Of a DNA stretch of 64,000 nucleotides, positions 8,415 through 17,093 are shown one piece after another. Source of the stretch: an uncultured Roseateles sp. (lineage in GTDB: Bacteria; Pseudomonadota; Gammaproteobacteria; Burkholderiales; Burkholderiaceae_C); assembly GCF_963422335.1 (NCBI RefSeq), contig NZ_OY729424.1, positions 4,340,001-4,404,000 on the forward strand. The letters run 5' to 3'. Each line of letters begins with the position of its first letter. Position 1 is the stretch's first letter. Both the position numbers and the translations under genes were made by a program. Under the pieces are notes generated by a model. That model searched no databases and was not told where the DNA came from. It saw nothing but the letters and a program-made list of their open reading frames with translations.

Positions 8415-9395
8415 ATGAAAGCTTCCCGTCGTCTCATCCTCACCGCCGTCCTGCTGGCCTGCGGTGCCGGGCAAGTGGCCCAGGCGCAAGTGAAATGGGA
8501 CCTGCCCTCCGCCTACCCGGCCGCCAATTTCCACACCGAGAACCTGATGCAGCTGGCCGCCGATGTGGACAAGGCCACCGCCGGCAAGCTCAAGATCACC
8601 GTACACGCCAATGCCTCGCTGTTCAAGGCGCCCGAGATCAAGCGCGCCGTGCAGGGCGGCCAGGCGCAGATGGGCGAGATCCTGCTGGTCAACTACCAGA
8701 ACGAATGGCAGACCTTCGGTGCCGACGGCCTGCCCTTCCTGGCCGACAGCTACGACGAATCGGCCAAGCTCTACAAGGCGCAGAAGCCGGCGCTGGAGAA
8801 GAAGCTGGCCGAGCAGGGCATGATGCTGCTGTACAGCGTGGCCTGGCCGCCGCAAGGCATTTACAGCAAGAAGCCGATCAACTCTGCGGCCGATCTGAAG
8901 GGCATCAAGTGGCGCGCCTACAGCCCGGCCACGGCGCGCATTGCCGAGCTGGTCGGTGCCCAGCCGGTCACGGTGCAGGCGGCCGAGCTGTCGCAGGCCA
9001 TGGCCACCGGCGTGATCGAGTCCTATATGTCCTCCGGCGCCACCGGCTATGACACCAAGACCTACGAGCACCTGAAGTACTTCTACGACACCCAGGCCTG
9101 GCTGCCCAAGAACGCCGTGCTGGTCAACAAGGCCGCTTTCGACGCCCTCGACAAGCCCACGCAAGCCGCTCTGCTGAAGGCCGGCGCCGAAGCCGAGGTC
9201 CGAGGCACCGCCCTGTCCAAGCAGAAGAACACCGAGTACCTGGAGCTGCTGAAGAAGAACGGCATGACCATCCTGCCGCCCTCGGCCCAGCTGAAGGCCG
9301 ACATGAAGAAGGCCGGCGACACCATGCTCAAGGAATGGCTGGAGAAGGCCGGCCCCGAAGGCAAGGCCGTGGTGGACAGCTACTCGAAGATGTGA
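8415..9395 (+). CDS. dctP: TRAP transporter substrate-binding protein DctP
   Basis: A 326-residue periplasmic protein with a signal peptide (about 23 residues, ending GQVAQAQ). The mature part shows the DctP fold pattern: FKAPEIKRAVQGGQAQMGEI near residue 77, LKGIKWRAYSP near 160 and the arginine region that binds carboxylates. The ATG at 8415 has GGAG 5 bases upstream. Its TGA overlaps the ATG of dctQ. In TRAP systems this protein binds an organic acid in the periplasm and hands it to DctQM. With an oxoprolinase divergent from it, 5-oxoproline or a related cyclic acid is a reasonable guess, not shown by the sequence. Confidence 0.93.
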   Translation: MKASRRLILTAVLLACGAGQVAQAQVKWDLPSAYPAANFHTENLMQLAADVDKATAGKLKITVHANASLFKAPEIKRAVQGGQAQMGEILLVNYQNEWQTFGADGLPFLADSYDESAKLYKAQKPALEKKLAEQGMMLLYSVAWPPQGIYSKKPINSAADLKGIKWRAYSPATARIAELVGAQPVTVQAAELSQAMATGVIESYMSSGATGYDTKTYEHLKYFYDTQAWLPKNAVLVNKAAFDALDKPTQAALLKAGAEAEVRGTALSKQKNTEYLELLKKNGMTILPPSAQLKADMKKAGDTMLKEWLEKAGPEGKAVVDSYSKM

Positions 9396-9940
9396 TGACC
9401 GGCGCCTCCACCTCAGCGCCGCCCAGTGCGGCGCGCCGTCTGCTTGACGGCCTGTTCGATGGCGCTGCCGCCCTGGGCGCACTATGCATGGTCGCCTTGC
9501 TGGTGATGGTGCTGCTGTCGGTCGTGCAGCGCCAGCTGGGTTTTCATGTGCCGGGCACCGACGCCTACGCCGGCTACCTGATGGCGGGGGCCGGTTTCCT
9601 GGCCCTGGCCCATACCTTGAAGCGCGGCGAGCACATCCGCGTGACCCTGATCCTGGGCCTGCTGAGCGGGCCGAAGCAGCGCGCGCTGGAGCTGTTCTCG
9701 CTGCTCGTGGCCTCGGTGCTGGCCCTGACCATGGCCTGGTTCAGCGCCCGGCTGGCCTACCAGTCCTGGACTTTTCATGACATCTCCACGCTCAGCGACG
9801 GCACGCCGCTGTGGCTGCCGCAGCTGAGCATGGCCGTCGGCACCCTGGTGCTGGCGATTGCCTTTGTCGACGAGCTGCAACTCGAGTGGCGCGGCCTGCG
9901 CGTCGTCGCCAGCAGCGAGGAAGCCCTGCACAATGAATGA
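9395..9940 (+). CDS. dctQ: TRAP transporter small permease DctQ
   Basis: A 181-residue membrane protein with four hydrophobic segments (about residues 25-47, 62-80, 100-122 and 145-165), the DctQ plan. The motif RQLGFHVPGTDAYAGYLM after the first segment and LKRGEHIRVTL after the second are typical of the family. Start and stop overlap both neighbours (TGATG with dctP, 8 bases with dctM), so the three genes are translated as a coupled operon. Together with DctM it forms the sodium-driven membrane unit. Confidence 0.92.
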   Translation: MTGASTSAPPSAARRLLDGLFDGAAALGALCMVALLVMVLLSVVQRQLGFHVPGTDAYAGYLMAGAGFLALAHTLKRGEHIRVTLILGLLSGPKQRALELFSLLVASVLALTMAWFSARLAYQSWTFHDISTLSDGTPLWLPQLSMAVGTLVLAIAFVDELQLEWRGLRVVASSEEALHNE

Positions 9941-11234
9941 CATTGCCATCACCCTGTTGTTGATCGTCTCGCTGTTCCTGATTCTGGGCAGCGGCGTCTG
10001 GATCGGCCTGGCGCTGTCGGGCGTGGCCTGGGTGGCGATGTCGCTGTTCAGCGCCCGCTCGGCCGGCGACGCGATGGCCGTGACGATCTGGGGCTCGGCC
10101 TCGGGCTGGACGCTCACCGCCCTGCCGCTGTTCATCTGGATGGGCGAGATCCTGTTCCGTACCCGGCTGTCCAGCGATATGTTCCGCGGCCTGGCGCCCT
10201 GGCTGCAGCACCTGCCCGGGCGGCTGCTGCACACCAATGTGGTGGGCTGCGCGATCTTCGCCGCGGTGTCGGGGTCGAGCGCCGCCACCTGCGCCACCAT
10301 CGGCAAGATGACCCTGCCCGAACTGGCGCGGCGCGGCTATCCGGACGACATCTCTATCGGGTCGCTCGCCGGCGCCGGCACCCTGGGCCTGCTGATACCG
10401 CCGTCCATCATCATGATCGTCTACGGTGTCACCGCCGATGTGTCGATCTCCGACCTGTTCATTGCCGGTGTGCTGCCCGGCATCATGCTGGCTGGCCTGT
10501 TCTCGGGCTATCTGATCTACTGGGCGCTGCGCAACCCCGAGAAGGTGCCGCCGGCCGACGCCGCCATGACCTTCACCGAGAAGCTGCGCGCCTCGGGCAG
10601 CCTGATCCCGGTGGTGCTGCTGATCGGCGCCGTGCTGGGCTCGATCTATGCCGGCATCGCCACCGCCACCGAGGCCGCGGCCGTCGGCGTGCTGGGCTCG
10701 CTGATACTGTCGGCGCTGCAGGGCTCGCTGAACTGGCAGAGCTTCAAGGACGCGCTGATGGGCGGCACGCGGCTGTACTGCATGATCGCGCTGATCTTGT
10801 CGGGTGCAGCCTTTCTGACCCTGGCCATGGGCTATATCGGCCTGCCGCGGCATTTGGCCGAGTGGATCGCCACGCTGGGCCTGAGCCCCTTCGGCCTGAT
10901 CATGATGATGATGGCCTTCTACGTCGTGCTGGGCTGCTTTCTGGACGGCATCTCGATGGTGGTGCTGACCATGGGCGTGGTCATGCCCACGGTGGTCAAG
11001 GCCGGCATCGACCCGCTGTGGTTCGGCATCTTCATCGTGCTGGTGGTCGAAATGGCGCAGATCACGCCGCCGGTGGGCTTCAACCTGTTCGTGCTGCAGG
11101 GCATGACCAAGCGAGAGATAGGCTACATCTCCCGCGTCACCCTGCCCTTCTTCTTCCTGATGATTGCCGCGGTGGTGCTGATCTATGTGTTCCCGCAGAT
11201 CGTCACCTACCTGCCGCTGCGGATGAAGGCCTGA
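9933..11234 (+). CDS. dctM: TRAP transporter large permease DctM
   Basis: A 433-residue protein with about twelve membrane segments. Signature regions include AAVSGSSAATCATIGKMTLP near residue 110 and GAGTLGLLIPPSIIMIVYG near 147, the conserved DctM transport motif, and ITPPVGFNLFVLQG near 377. I start it at the ATG at 9933, which overlaps the last 8 bases of dctQ; upstream in-frame starts lie deep inside dctQ. Length is normal. It completes the dctPQM operon, which ends at a strong hairpin 15 bases downstream. Confidence 0.93.
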   Translation: MNDIAITLLLIVSLFLILGSGVWIGLALSGVAWVAMSLFSARSAGDAMAVTIWGSASGWTLTALPLFIWMGEILFRTRLSSDMFRGLAPWLQHLPGRLLHTNVVGCAIFAAVSGSSAATCATIGKMTLPELARRGYPDDISIGSLAGAGTLGLLIPPSIIMIVYGVTADVSISDLFIAGVLPGIMLAGLFSGYLIYWALRNPEKVPPADAAMTFTEKLRASGSLIPVVLLIGAVLGSIYAGIATATEAAAVGVLGSLILSALQGSLNWQSFKDALMGGTRLYCMIALILSGAAFLTLAMGYIGLPRHLAEWIATLGLSPFGLIMMMMAFYVVLGCFLDGISMVVLTMGVVMPTVVKAGIDPLWFGIFIVLVVEMAQITPPVGFNLFVLQGMTKREIGYISRVTLPFFFLMIAAVVLIYVFPQIVTYLPLRMKA

Positions 11235-11249
11235 AACTCCGCCGCGACG

Positions 11250-11282
11250 CGGAAATAGGGGCACTTCTTGCCCCTATTTCCG
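11250..11282 (+). terminator. Strong hairpin after dctM
   Basis: CGGAAATAGGGGCA (11250-11263) pairs perfectly with TGCCCCTATTTCCG (11269-11282) across a 5-base loop: a 14-bp stem, extendable by a wobble pair. It sits 15 bases after the dctM stop. There is no T-run behind it, so it may terminate weakly or protect the 3' end rather than act as a classical intrinsic terminator. Confidence 0.65.
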
Positions 11283-11340
11283 TGCGCTGAGCGTGGCCGA
11301 CCCTCCATACCATGGCCCCAATGGCGTTAGCATGATGCAG

Positions 11341-11352
11341 GCGGCATGCCGC
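11341..11352. promoter_or_regulatory. Perfect 12-bp palindrome upstream of the pilus locus
   Basis: GCGGCATGCCGC is its own reverse complement and lies 62 bases before the first pilus ATPase gene, in the only sizeable gap before that long operon. It could be an operator. GC-rich palindromes of this size can also arise by chance in such DNA, so the call is weak. Confidence 0.25.
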
Positions 11353-11414
11353 GCGCGTTTTGGCCTGAAGCCTGTACTGCGGCCGAATGATGGCCAGCCT
11401 TGGGAGAGTCTCCG

Positions 11415-13946
11415 ATGTCCGATCTATCGCCACTGACCTGGGCCGAGCCCACCATGCCGGCGGAACTGTCCCCTCTGGGAGGCGCCGAGCCGGAGCGTTT
11501 CCGCTGGCCTTCGCCGCCGTACTCGGCCTATCCGGAACCGCGCGAGCAGAACGCCCCCGAACCCTGCGAGATCATCGGCCTGAACGGCAGCCGCATGGTT
11601 GGCCGGGTGATCCTGATGGTGCCCGAGGAGCGCCTGGCGCAGATCAACATCCCCCCGGCCCGCACCACGCTGGGCCTGAAATTCGCCCAGTTCAGCACCA
11701 TGAAGCTGCTGCAGCCGCTGGAGCCGCGGCCCCGCCTGACCGAGGGCAGATCCACCGATCTGGAGCTCGACCGCCGTCCGCGATTCGAATACACGGTGCA
11801 GCTCAAGAACGGGGGCGAGCTCAGCGGCATGACCATTGGCTATGAACAGGACCGCATCGGCCTGTTCCTGTTCCATCCGGTCAACGAAGACAGCGACGCG
11901 GTGCTGCGCGTGTTCGTGCCCGACGAGGCGATTGCAAGCTTCGACGTCGGCACACGCATTGGCGACCTGCTGGTGGAAGACAGCGCCGCCACCGCCGCCG
12001 AGATCGAGGAGACCGCCCGCGAGCAGCAGGAGCTGCGCTCGCGCCGGGTCGGTGACATCCTGGTCACCAACCAGGTGGTCACCGCCGATCAGCTGCTGGT
12101 GGCCATCGACCAGCAGTCCAAGATGCCCATGGTGCGCATCGGCGAGGCCCTGCTGGCGATGGAGCTGGTGTCGACACGCCAGCTCGACGAGGCCCTGGAA
12201 CAGCAGCGCAGCGACCGCTCGGTACCGCTGGGCGAACTGCTGGTGCGCAAGGGCGTGGTCTCGCGCCAGGCCCTGCAGTCGGCGCTGGCGCGCAAGATGG
12301 GCTATCCGCTGGTCGATGTGGACCATTTCTCGGTCGAGGCCGATGCCATCCGCAAGCTGCCCTTTGCCGCGGCCCGACGCCTGGAAGTGCTGCCGCTGCT
12401 GATACGCGACGGCCGGCTGATCGTGGCGCTGGAAGACCCGACCCGCCGCGACACGCTGGATGAGGTCGAGTTCATCACCCAGATGAAGGTCGTCCCGACG
12501 CTGACCAAGGTGGGCTCGCTGCACTTTGCGCTGCCGACCACCTACGAACGCTTCGGCGGCGATGGCCACCCGCGCAGCGAACTCAACTTCGTGCCGCTGA
12601 CGGTCGAGTTCGAGCCCGACAACACCAACAAGCTGGTCGAGTCGCTGGAGCGCGAGCAGCTGGATCGGCCTTCGCGCGAAGACGAAAAGCCGCTGGAGCA
12701 ATCCGACAACTCGCTGGTGCGGCTGATCAACACCATGATCATCGAGGCCAGCAACCAGGGCGTGTCCGACATCCATATCGAGACCTACCCGGGCCGCGAC
12801 AAGGTCAAGATACGCTTTCGCAAGGACGGCCGCCTGCACCCCTATCTGGAGCTGCCCCACACCTATCGCAACGCGATGATCGCGCGCATCAAGATCATGT
12901 GCGATCTGGACATCTCCGAGCGCCGCAAGCCCCAGGACGGCAAGATCAATTTCGCCAAGTTCTCGCCCCAGCACCGGCTGGAGCTGCGCGTGGCCACGAT
13001 TCCGACCAACAACGGCCTCGAAGACCTGGTGATGCGGCTGCTGGCCTCGGCCAAGCCGATTGCGCTGGACCAGCTGGGCCTGTCGGCCGACAACCTGGGC
13101 CGGCTCAAGGACGCCGTTTCCCGCCCCTACGGCATGGTGCTGTGCGTCGGCCCCACCGGCTCGGGCAAGACCACCACCCTGCATTCGTGCTTAAGCCACA
13201 TCAATGTGCCCGAGCGCAAGATCTGGACCGCCGAGGACCCGATCGAAATCACCCAGACCGGGCTGCGCCAGGTTCAGGTCAACCCCAAGATCGACTGGAC
13301 CTTTGCCAAGGCCTTGCGCGCCTTTCTGCGCGCCGACCCGGACGTGATCATGGTCGGCGAAATCCGTGACGAGGAGACCGCGCAGATGGCCGTCGAGGCC
13401 TCGCTGACCGGCCACCTGGTGCTGTCCACCCTGCACACCAACAGCGCGCCCGAGACCGTCACACGGCTGCTGGACATGGGCATGGACCCGTTCAACTTTG
13501 CCGACTCGCTGCTGGCCGTGCTGGCCCAGCGCCTGGTGCGCCGGCTGTGCAAGGCCTGCAGCCGGGCCGAGCCGCTGCCCGCCAGCGAGCAGCAGGAGTT
13601 GCTGGACGACTACCGCCACGTCTTCGTTGCCGAGCACCGCCCGGACGAGGCCACGCTGCTGGCCAGTTGGCAAAAGCGCTTTGGCCAGCAGGGCAAGCTG
13701 ATGCGCTACCGCGCCCCGGGCTGCCCCAAGTGCGAGAACACCGGTTTCAAGGGCCGCGCCGGCCTGCATGAGCTGCTGGTCATCTCCCGCGAGCTGCGCC
13801 GCATGGTCCAGACCGGTGCCCGCGCCGAAGAAATCCAGGACGTGGGCCTGACAGAGGGCATGCGTACCCTGCGCCAGGACGGTATCGAGAAGGTGCTGCA
13901 GGGCGAGACGACGATAGAGGAAGTCCGCGCCATGAGCAATGTCTGA
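11415..13946 (+). CDS. PilB/GspE-family ATPase with extended MshEN region (ATPase 1)
   Basis: An 843-residue ATPase of the pilus-extension family, much longer than usual (about 560-590). Residues 1-180 form an unrecognised N-terminal part with two beta-rich modules (about 45-95 and 120-175). Residues 181-294 hold four tandem 30-residue units starting RIGDLLV, RVGDILV, RIGEALL and PLGELLV, matching the c-di-GMP motif of MshEN domains. The motor domain has Walker A GPTGSGKTT near 579, the Asp box (EDPIE), Walker B and His box (STLHTN), and a four-cysteine zinc site (CKAC near 711, CPKC near 769). GGGAGA precedes the ATG. It powers pilin assembly and overlaps a second ATPase gene. Confidence 0.9.
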   Translation: MSDLSPLTWAEPTMPAELSPLGGAEPERFRWPSPPYSAYPEPREQNAPEPCEIIGLNGSRMVGRVILMVPEERLAQINIPPARTTLGLKFAQFSTMKLLQPLEPRPRLTEGRSTDLELDRRPRFEYTVQLKNGGELSGMTIGYEQDRIGLFLFHPVNEDSDAVLRVFVPDEAIASFDVGTRIGDLLVEDSAATAAEIEETAREQQELRSRRVGDILVTNQVVTADQLLVAIDQQSKMPMVRIGEALLAMELVSTRQLDEALEQQRSDRSVPLGELLVRKGVVSRQALQSALARKMGYPLVDVDHFSVEADAIRKLPFAAARRLEVLPLLIRDGRLIVALEDPTRRDTLDEVEFITQMKVVPTLTKVGSLHFALPTTYERFGGDGHPRSELNFVPLTVEFEPDNTNKLVESLEREQLDRPSREDEKPLEQSDNSLVRLINTMIIEASNQGVSDIHIETYPGRDKVKIRFRKDGRLHPYLELPHTYRNAMIARIKIMCDLDISERRKPQDGKINFAKFSPQHRLELRVATIPTNNGLEDLVMRLLASAKPIALDQLGLSADNLGRLKDAVSRPYGMVLCVGPTGSGKTTTLHSCLSHINVPERKIWTAEDPIEITQTGLRQVQVNPKIDWTFAKALRAFLRADPDVIMVGEIRDEETAQMAVEASLTGHLVLSTLHTNSAPETVTRLLDMGMDPFNFADSLLAVLAQRLVRRLCKACSRAEPLPASEQQELLDDYRHVFVAEHRPDEATLLASWQKRFGQQGKLMRYRAPGCPKCENTGFKGRAGLHELLVISRELRRMVQTGARAEEIQDVGLTEGMRTLRQDGIEKVLQGETTIEEVRAMSNV
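11955..12296 (+). repeat. Four tandem MshEN-type motifs encoded in ATPase 1
   Basis: Four units start at residues 181, 211, 241 and 271 of the product, exactly 30 residues apart: a 24-residue motif (R/P-x-G-x-x-L at the front, usually Q at the end) plus a 6-residue spacer. Known MshEN domains use two such motifs with a 5-residue spacer to wrap one c-di-GMP. The last pair here is in the usual place before the motor domain, so the first pair looks like an added copy. Confidence 0.7.
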
Positions 13947-15702
13947 GCCCGGCATGGCCAACGAGAGCGCCCCTGCCCCCAATCCGGCCGAAGCCGGCAA
14001 GCCGCAAAAGCTGCGCCTGGGCGATGTGCTGGTGCAGCAGCAACTGATCTCCGAGGAGCAGCTGAAACAGAACCTTGACCTGCAGCGCAGCACCGGCAAG
14101 AAGCTGGGCCGCCTGCTGATCGACGCCGGCCTGATCACCGAGGAGGCCCTGGCCCATGTGCTGGCCCGCCAGCTGCGCGTGCCCTTCGTCAACCTGAAGA
14201 GCTTTCCGCTGCGCAGCGAGCTGGTGCGGCTGCTGCCCGAATCCCCCGCCCGGCGCTTTCGTGCGCTGGTGCTGGAGGACAAGGGCGAGGCCCTGCTGGT
14301 CGCCATGGCCGACCCGCTGGACCTGTTCGCCTACGACGAGCTGACCCGGCTGCTCAAGCGCAAGATCAGCATGGCCGTGGTCGCCGAAAGCCAGCTGCCG
14401 CTGGCCTTCGACCGCCACTACCGCCGCACCGAGGAGATCAGCGGCCTGGCCCGGGCGCTTGAAAAAGACATCGGCGACGCAGTCGATTTCGGCGCCCTGC
14501 AGGCCAGCGTCGGCCAGGAGGGCGCCCCGGTGGTGCGCCTGCTGCAATCGGTGTTCGAGGACGCCTCCCAGGCCGGCGCGTCGGACGTGCACATCGAGCC
14601 ACAAGAGACCGAGCTGTTGATACGCAACCGCATCGACGGCGTGCTGCAGACCCAGATGCAGGCCGACAAGCGCATTGCCGCGGCCCTGGCCCAGCGGCTG
14701 AAGCTGATGGCCGGCCTGGACATCTCCGAAAAGCGCCTGCCGCAGGATGGTCGCTTCAGCTTGCGCCTGCGCGACCGCACGATAGACGTGCGCCTGTCCA
14801 CCCTGCCCGGCCAGTACGGCGAGTCGGTGGTGATGCGCCTGCTGGGCCAGGGCTCGGCGATACGGCGGCTGGACAATATCCACATGCCCGAGGACATGCT
14901 GGCCCGCTTTCGCGAGCTGCTGGGCCGCAGCTCGGGCATGGTGCTGGTCACCGGCCCCACCGGCTCGGGCAAGACAACCACCTTGTACGCCGCGCTGGCC
15001 GAGGTCGATGCCGAGCAGAACAAGATCATCACCGTCGAGGACCCGGTCGAATACCGGCTGCCCGGCCTGACCCAGGTGCAGGTCAACGAGAAGATAGACA
15101 TGACCTTCGCCCGCGTGCTGCGCGCCTGCCTGCGCCAGGACCCGGACGTGATACTGGTCGGCGAAATGCGCGACGCCGAGACGGTGGAAATCGGCCTGCG
15201 CGCCGCCATCACCGGCCACATGGTGCTGTCGACCCTGCACACCCGCGACGCCGCCAGCACACCGTTCCGCCTGCTGGACATGGGCGCGCCGCCCTTCATG
15301 GTGGCCACCTCGCTGCAGGCGGTGATCGCCCAGCGCCTGGTGCGGGCCAATTGCGACAACTGCGCCGAGCCGCACGAGGCCTCGCCGCAGGAGGCCGCCT
15401 GGCTGACCAGCATGGCCGGCAGGAACGGCGAAGATGCTGCTGCGATGCGCACGCTGCGCGGCCGCGGCTGCTCGGTCTGCAACGGCACCGGCTACACCGG
15501 CCGGCGCGGCGTCTACGAAATGCTTGAGATGGACGCCACCCTGACCCAGGCCGCCACGCGCAGCGACACCGCCGCCTTCATGGCCGCCGCCCGGGAGCGC
15601 CTGCGCGGCAAGACGCTGGCCGACCGCGCCTTGGACCTGGTGCGCCAGGGCAAGACCTCGATCGCCGAGGCGATGCGCGTCGGCACCGACACCGAAGACT
15701 GA
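13939..15702 (+). CDS. mshE: MshE-like pilus extension ATPase (ATPase 2)
   Basis: A 587-residue ATPase of normal MshE/PilB length. A canonical MshEN c-di-GMP domain begins near residue 26 (RLGDVLV) with the second motif at 55 (KLGRLLI), a 5-residue spacer between them. The motor domain has Walker A GPTGSGKTT near 339, EDPVEYRLPGLTQVQVN, the His box LSTLHTRDA and a zinc site of two CxxC pairs (CDNC near 472, CSVC near 513). The ATG overlaps the end of ATPase 1 by 8 bases; a second ATG at 13954 is possible. It likely drives MSHA-type pilus extension under c-di-GMP control. Confidence 0.92.
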   Translation: MSEPGMANESAPAPNPAEAGKPQKLRLGDVLVQQQLISEEQLKQNLDLQRSTGKKLGRLLIDAGLITEEALAHVLARQLRVPFVNLKSFPLRSELVRLLPESPARRFRALVLEDKGEALLVAMADPLDLFAYDELTRLLKRKISMAVVAESQLPLAFDRHYRRTEEISGLARALEKDIGDAVDFGALQASVGQEGAPVVRLLQSVFEDASQAGASDVHIEPQETELLIRNRIDGVLQTQMQADKRIAAALAQRLKLMAGLDISEKRLPQDGRFSLRLRDRTIDVRLSTLPGQYGESVVMRLLGQGSAIRRLDNIHMPEDMLARFRELLGRSSGMVLVTGPTGSGKTTTLYAALAEVDAEQNKIITVEDPVEYRLPGLTQVQVNEKIDMTFARVLRACLRQDPDVILVGEMRDAETVEIGLRAAITGHMVLSTLHTRDAASTPFRLLDMGAPPFMVATSLQAVIAQRLVRANCDNCAEPHEASPQEAAWLTSMAGRNGEDAAAMRTLRGRGCSVCNGTGYTGRRGVYEMLEMDATLTQAATRSDTAAFMAAARERLRGKTLADRALDLVRQGKTSIAEAMRVGTDTED

Positions 15703-15709
15703 CGGCGGC

Positions 15710-16945
15710 ATGCAAACCTTCGCCTGGCGCGGCCGCAACAACCGCGGTGAGCAGATCGACGGCGTGCTCGATGCCGAGACCGAAGACGCCGTTGCCGGCC
15801 AGCTGCTGGCCGGCGGCGTCACCCCGGTGCAGATCACGGTGGCCGGCGCCAGCCTGTCGGCACCCAAGCAGGACTGGTGGCATGCCCTGGGCGCGCGGCC
15901 TGTCAGCATGGAAGACTGCCTGGTGCTGTCGCGCCAGCTCTACACCCTGCAAAAGGCCGGCGTGCCGATTCTGCGTTCGCTGGCCGGCCTGCAGGCCTCG
16001 ACGGCCCAGGTTTCGCTGATCGCCCTGCTGGAAGACATCCGCGCCAGCCTCGACCAGGGCCGCGAGCTGTCGGCCGCGCTGGCCCGCCACCCCAAGGTGT
16101 TCAGCGCCTTCTACGTGGCCATGGTACGCGTCGGCGAGATGACGGGCCGGCTGACCGAGGTCTTCCAGCGCCTGTCCGAACACCTGGAGTTCGAACTCGA
16201 CATCCGCGCCCGCATCAAGCAGGCGCTGCGCTATCCAATGATGGTGGTCGTGGCGATGGCGATAGCCGTGGTCATCATCAATGTCTTCGTGCTGCCCACC
16301 TTCGCCACCGCCTTCGCGGGCTTCAAGGCCGAACTGCCCTTGATGACGCGCATCCTGCTGGGCTTTTCGGCCTGGACCCTGAAATGGTGGCCGATGCTGA
16401 TCGCCACCGCCGTCGGCCTGGTGGTGGTGGTGCGCGGCGTGCTCGCCAGCCCCGAGGGCCGCTACCGCTGGGACCGGCTGAAGCTGCGCCTGCCGATCGC
16501 CGGCCCCATCGTGCTCAAGGCCACGCTGGCCCGTTTCGCCCGCAGCTTTGCGCTGGCCTCCAGCAGTGGCGTGCCTATCAGCCAGGCGATGACGGTGGTG
16601 GCGCAGACGGTGGACAACGCCTTCATCGGCAACCGCATCGAGCAGATGCGCGACGGCGTCGAGCGCGGCGAGAGCATCTCGCGCTGCGCGGCCGCCGCCG
16701 GCGTATTCACGCCCATCGTGCTGCAGATGATTGCCGTGGGCGAGGAGACCGGTGAGCTCGACACGCTGATGGTCGAGATTGCCCAGATGTACGAGCGCGA
16801 GACCGACTACAGCATCAAGGGCCTGTCGGCGGCGATCGAACCGGTGCTCCTGCTGGTCATCGGCGTGATGGTGCTGGTGCTTGCCCTGGGTGTGTTCCTG
16901 CCGCTGTGGAACCTGGGCCAGGCAGCGATGGGGCGACCCGGCTGA
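15710..16945 (+). CDS. mshG: MshG-like inner-membrane platform protein (PilC/GspF family)
   Basis: A 411-residue protein with two T2SSF domains (about residues 70-195 and 275-395), each followed by hydrophobic membrane segments (near 170-190, 220-245 and 375-400). The start FAWRGRNNRGEQIDGVLDAE is typical of this family. It forms the inner-membrane platform turned by the pilus ATPases. It begins 7 bases after ATPase 2 and clearly belongs to the same operon. A hairpin follows before the pilin gene. Confidence 0.93.
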   Translation: MQTFAWRGRNNRGEQIDGVLDAETEDAVAGQLLAGGVTPVQITVAGASLSAPKQDWWHALGARPVSMEDCLVLSRQLYTLQKAGVPILRSLAGLQASTAQVSLIALLEDIRASLDQGRELSAALARHPKVFSAFYVAMVRVGEMTGRLTEVFQRLSEHLEFELDIRARIKQALRYPMMVVVAMAIAVVIINVFVLPTFATAFAGFKAELPLMTRILLGFSAWTLKWWPMLIATAVGLVVVVRGVLASPEGRYRWDRLKLRLPIAGPIVLKATLARFARSFALASSSGVPISQAMTVVAQTVDNAFIGNRIEQMRDGVERGESISRCAAAAGVFTPIVLQMIAVGEETGELDTLMVEIAQMYERETDYSIKGLSAAIEPVLLLVIGVMVLVLALGVFLPLWNLGQAAMGRPG

Positions 16946-16956
16946 ATGCACGCGAA

Positions 16957-16979
16957 ACGGCGAAATCTGCAGTCGCCGT
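16957..16979 (+). terminator. Hairpin between mshG and the pilin gene
   Basis: ACGGCGA (16957-16963) and TCGCCGT (16973-16979) form a 7-bp stem with a 9-base loop, 11 bases after the mshG stop. No T-run follows. It may reduce read-through or mark an RNA processing point, letting the major pilin transcript be made or kept separately. The promoter for the pilin gene would lie in the remaining 110 bases. Confidence 0.4.
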
Positions 16980-17093
16980 GAAGTTTGCACTCAAGTGATA
17001 CCGACGCCCTTCCGATAGCTGGTCAAGAGCCGACGTTGCGCAGCCGCCCCGCCTGCTCAGCTCAAGCCACAATCAACCTTCAGAAGGCAGTCC

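Noticed and set aside
13780..15909. A 709-codon antisense frame across pilus ATPase 2
   Set aside because: Overlaps a strongly supported ATPase gene and encodes low-complexity Gln/His/Ala/Gly sequence, a typical high-GC shadow.
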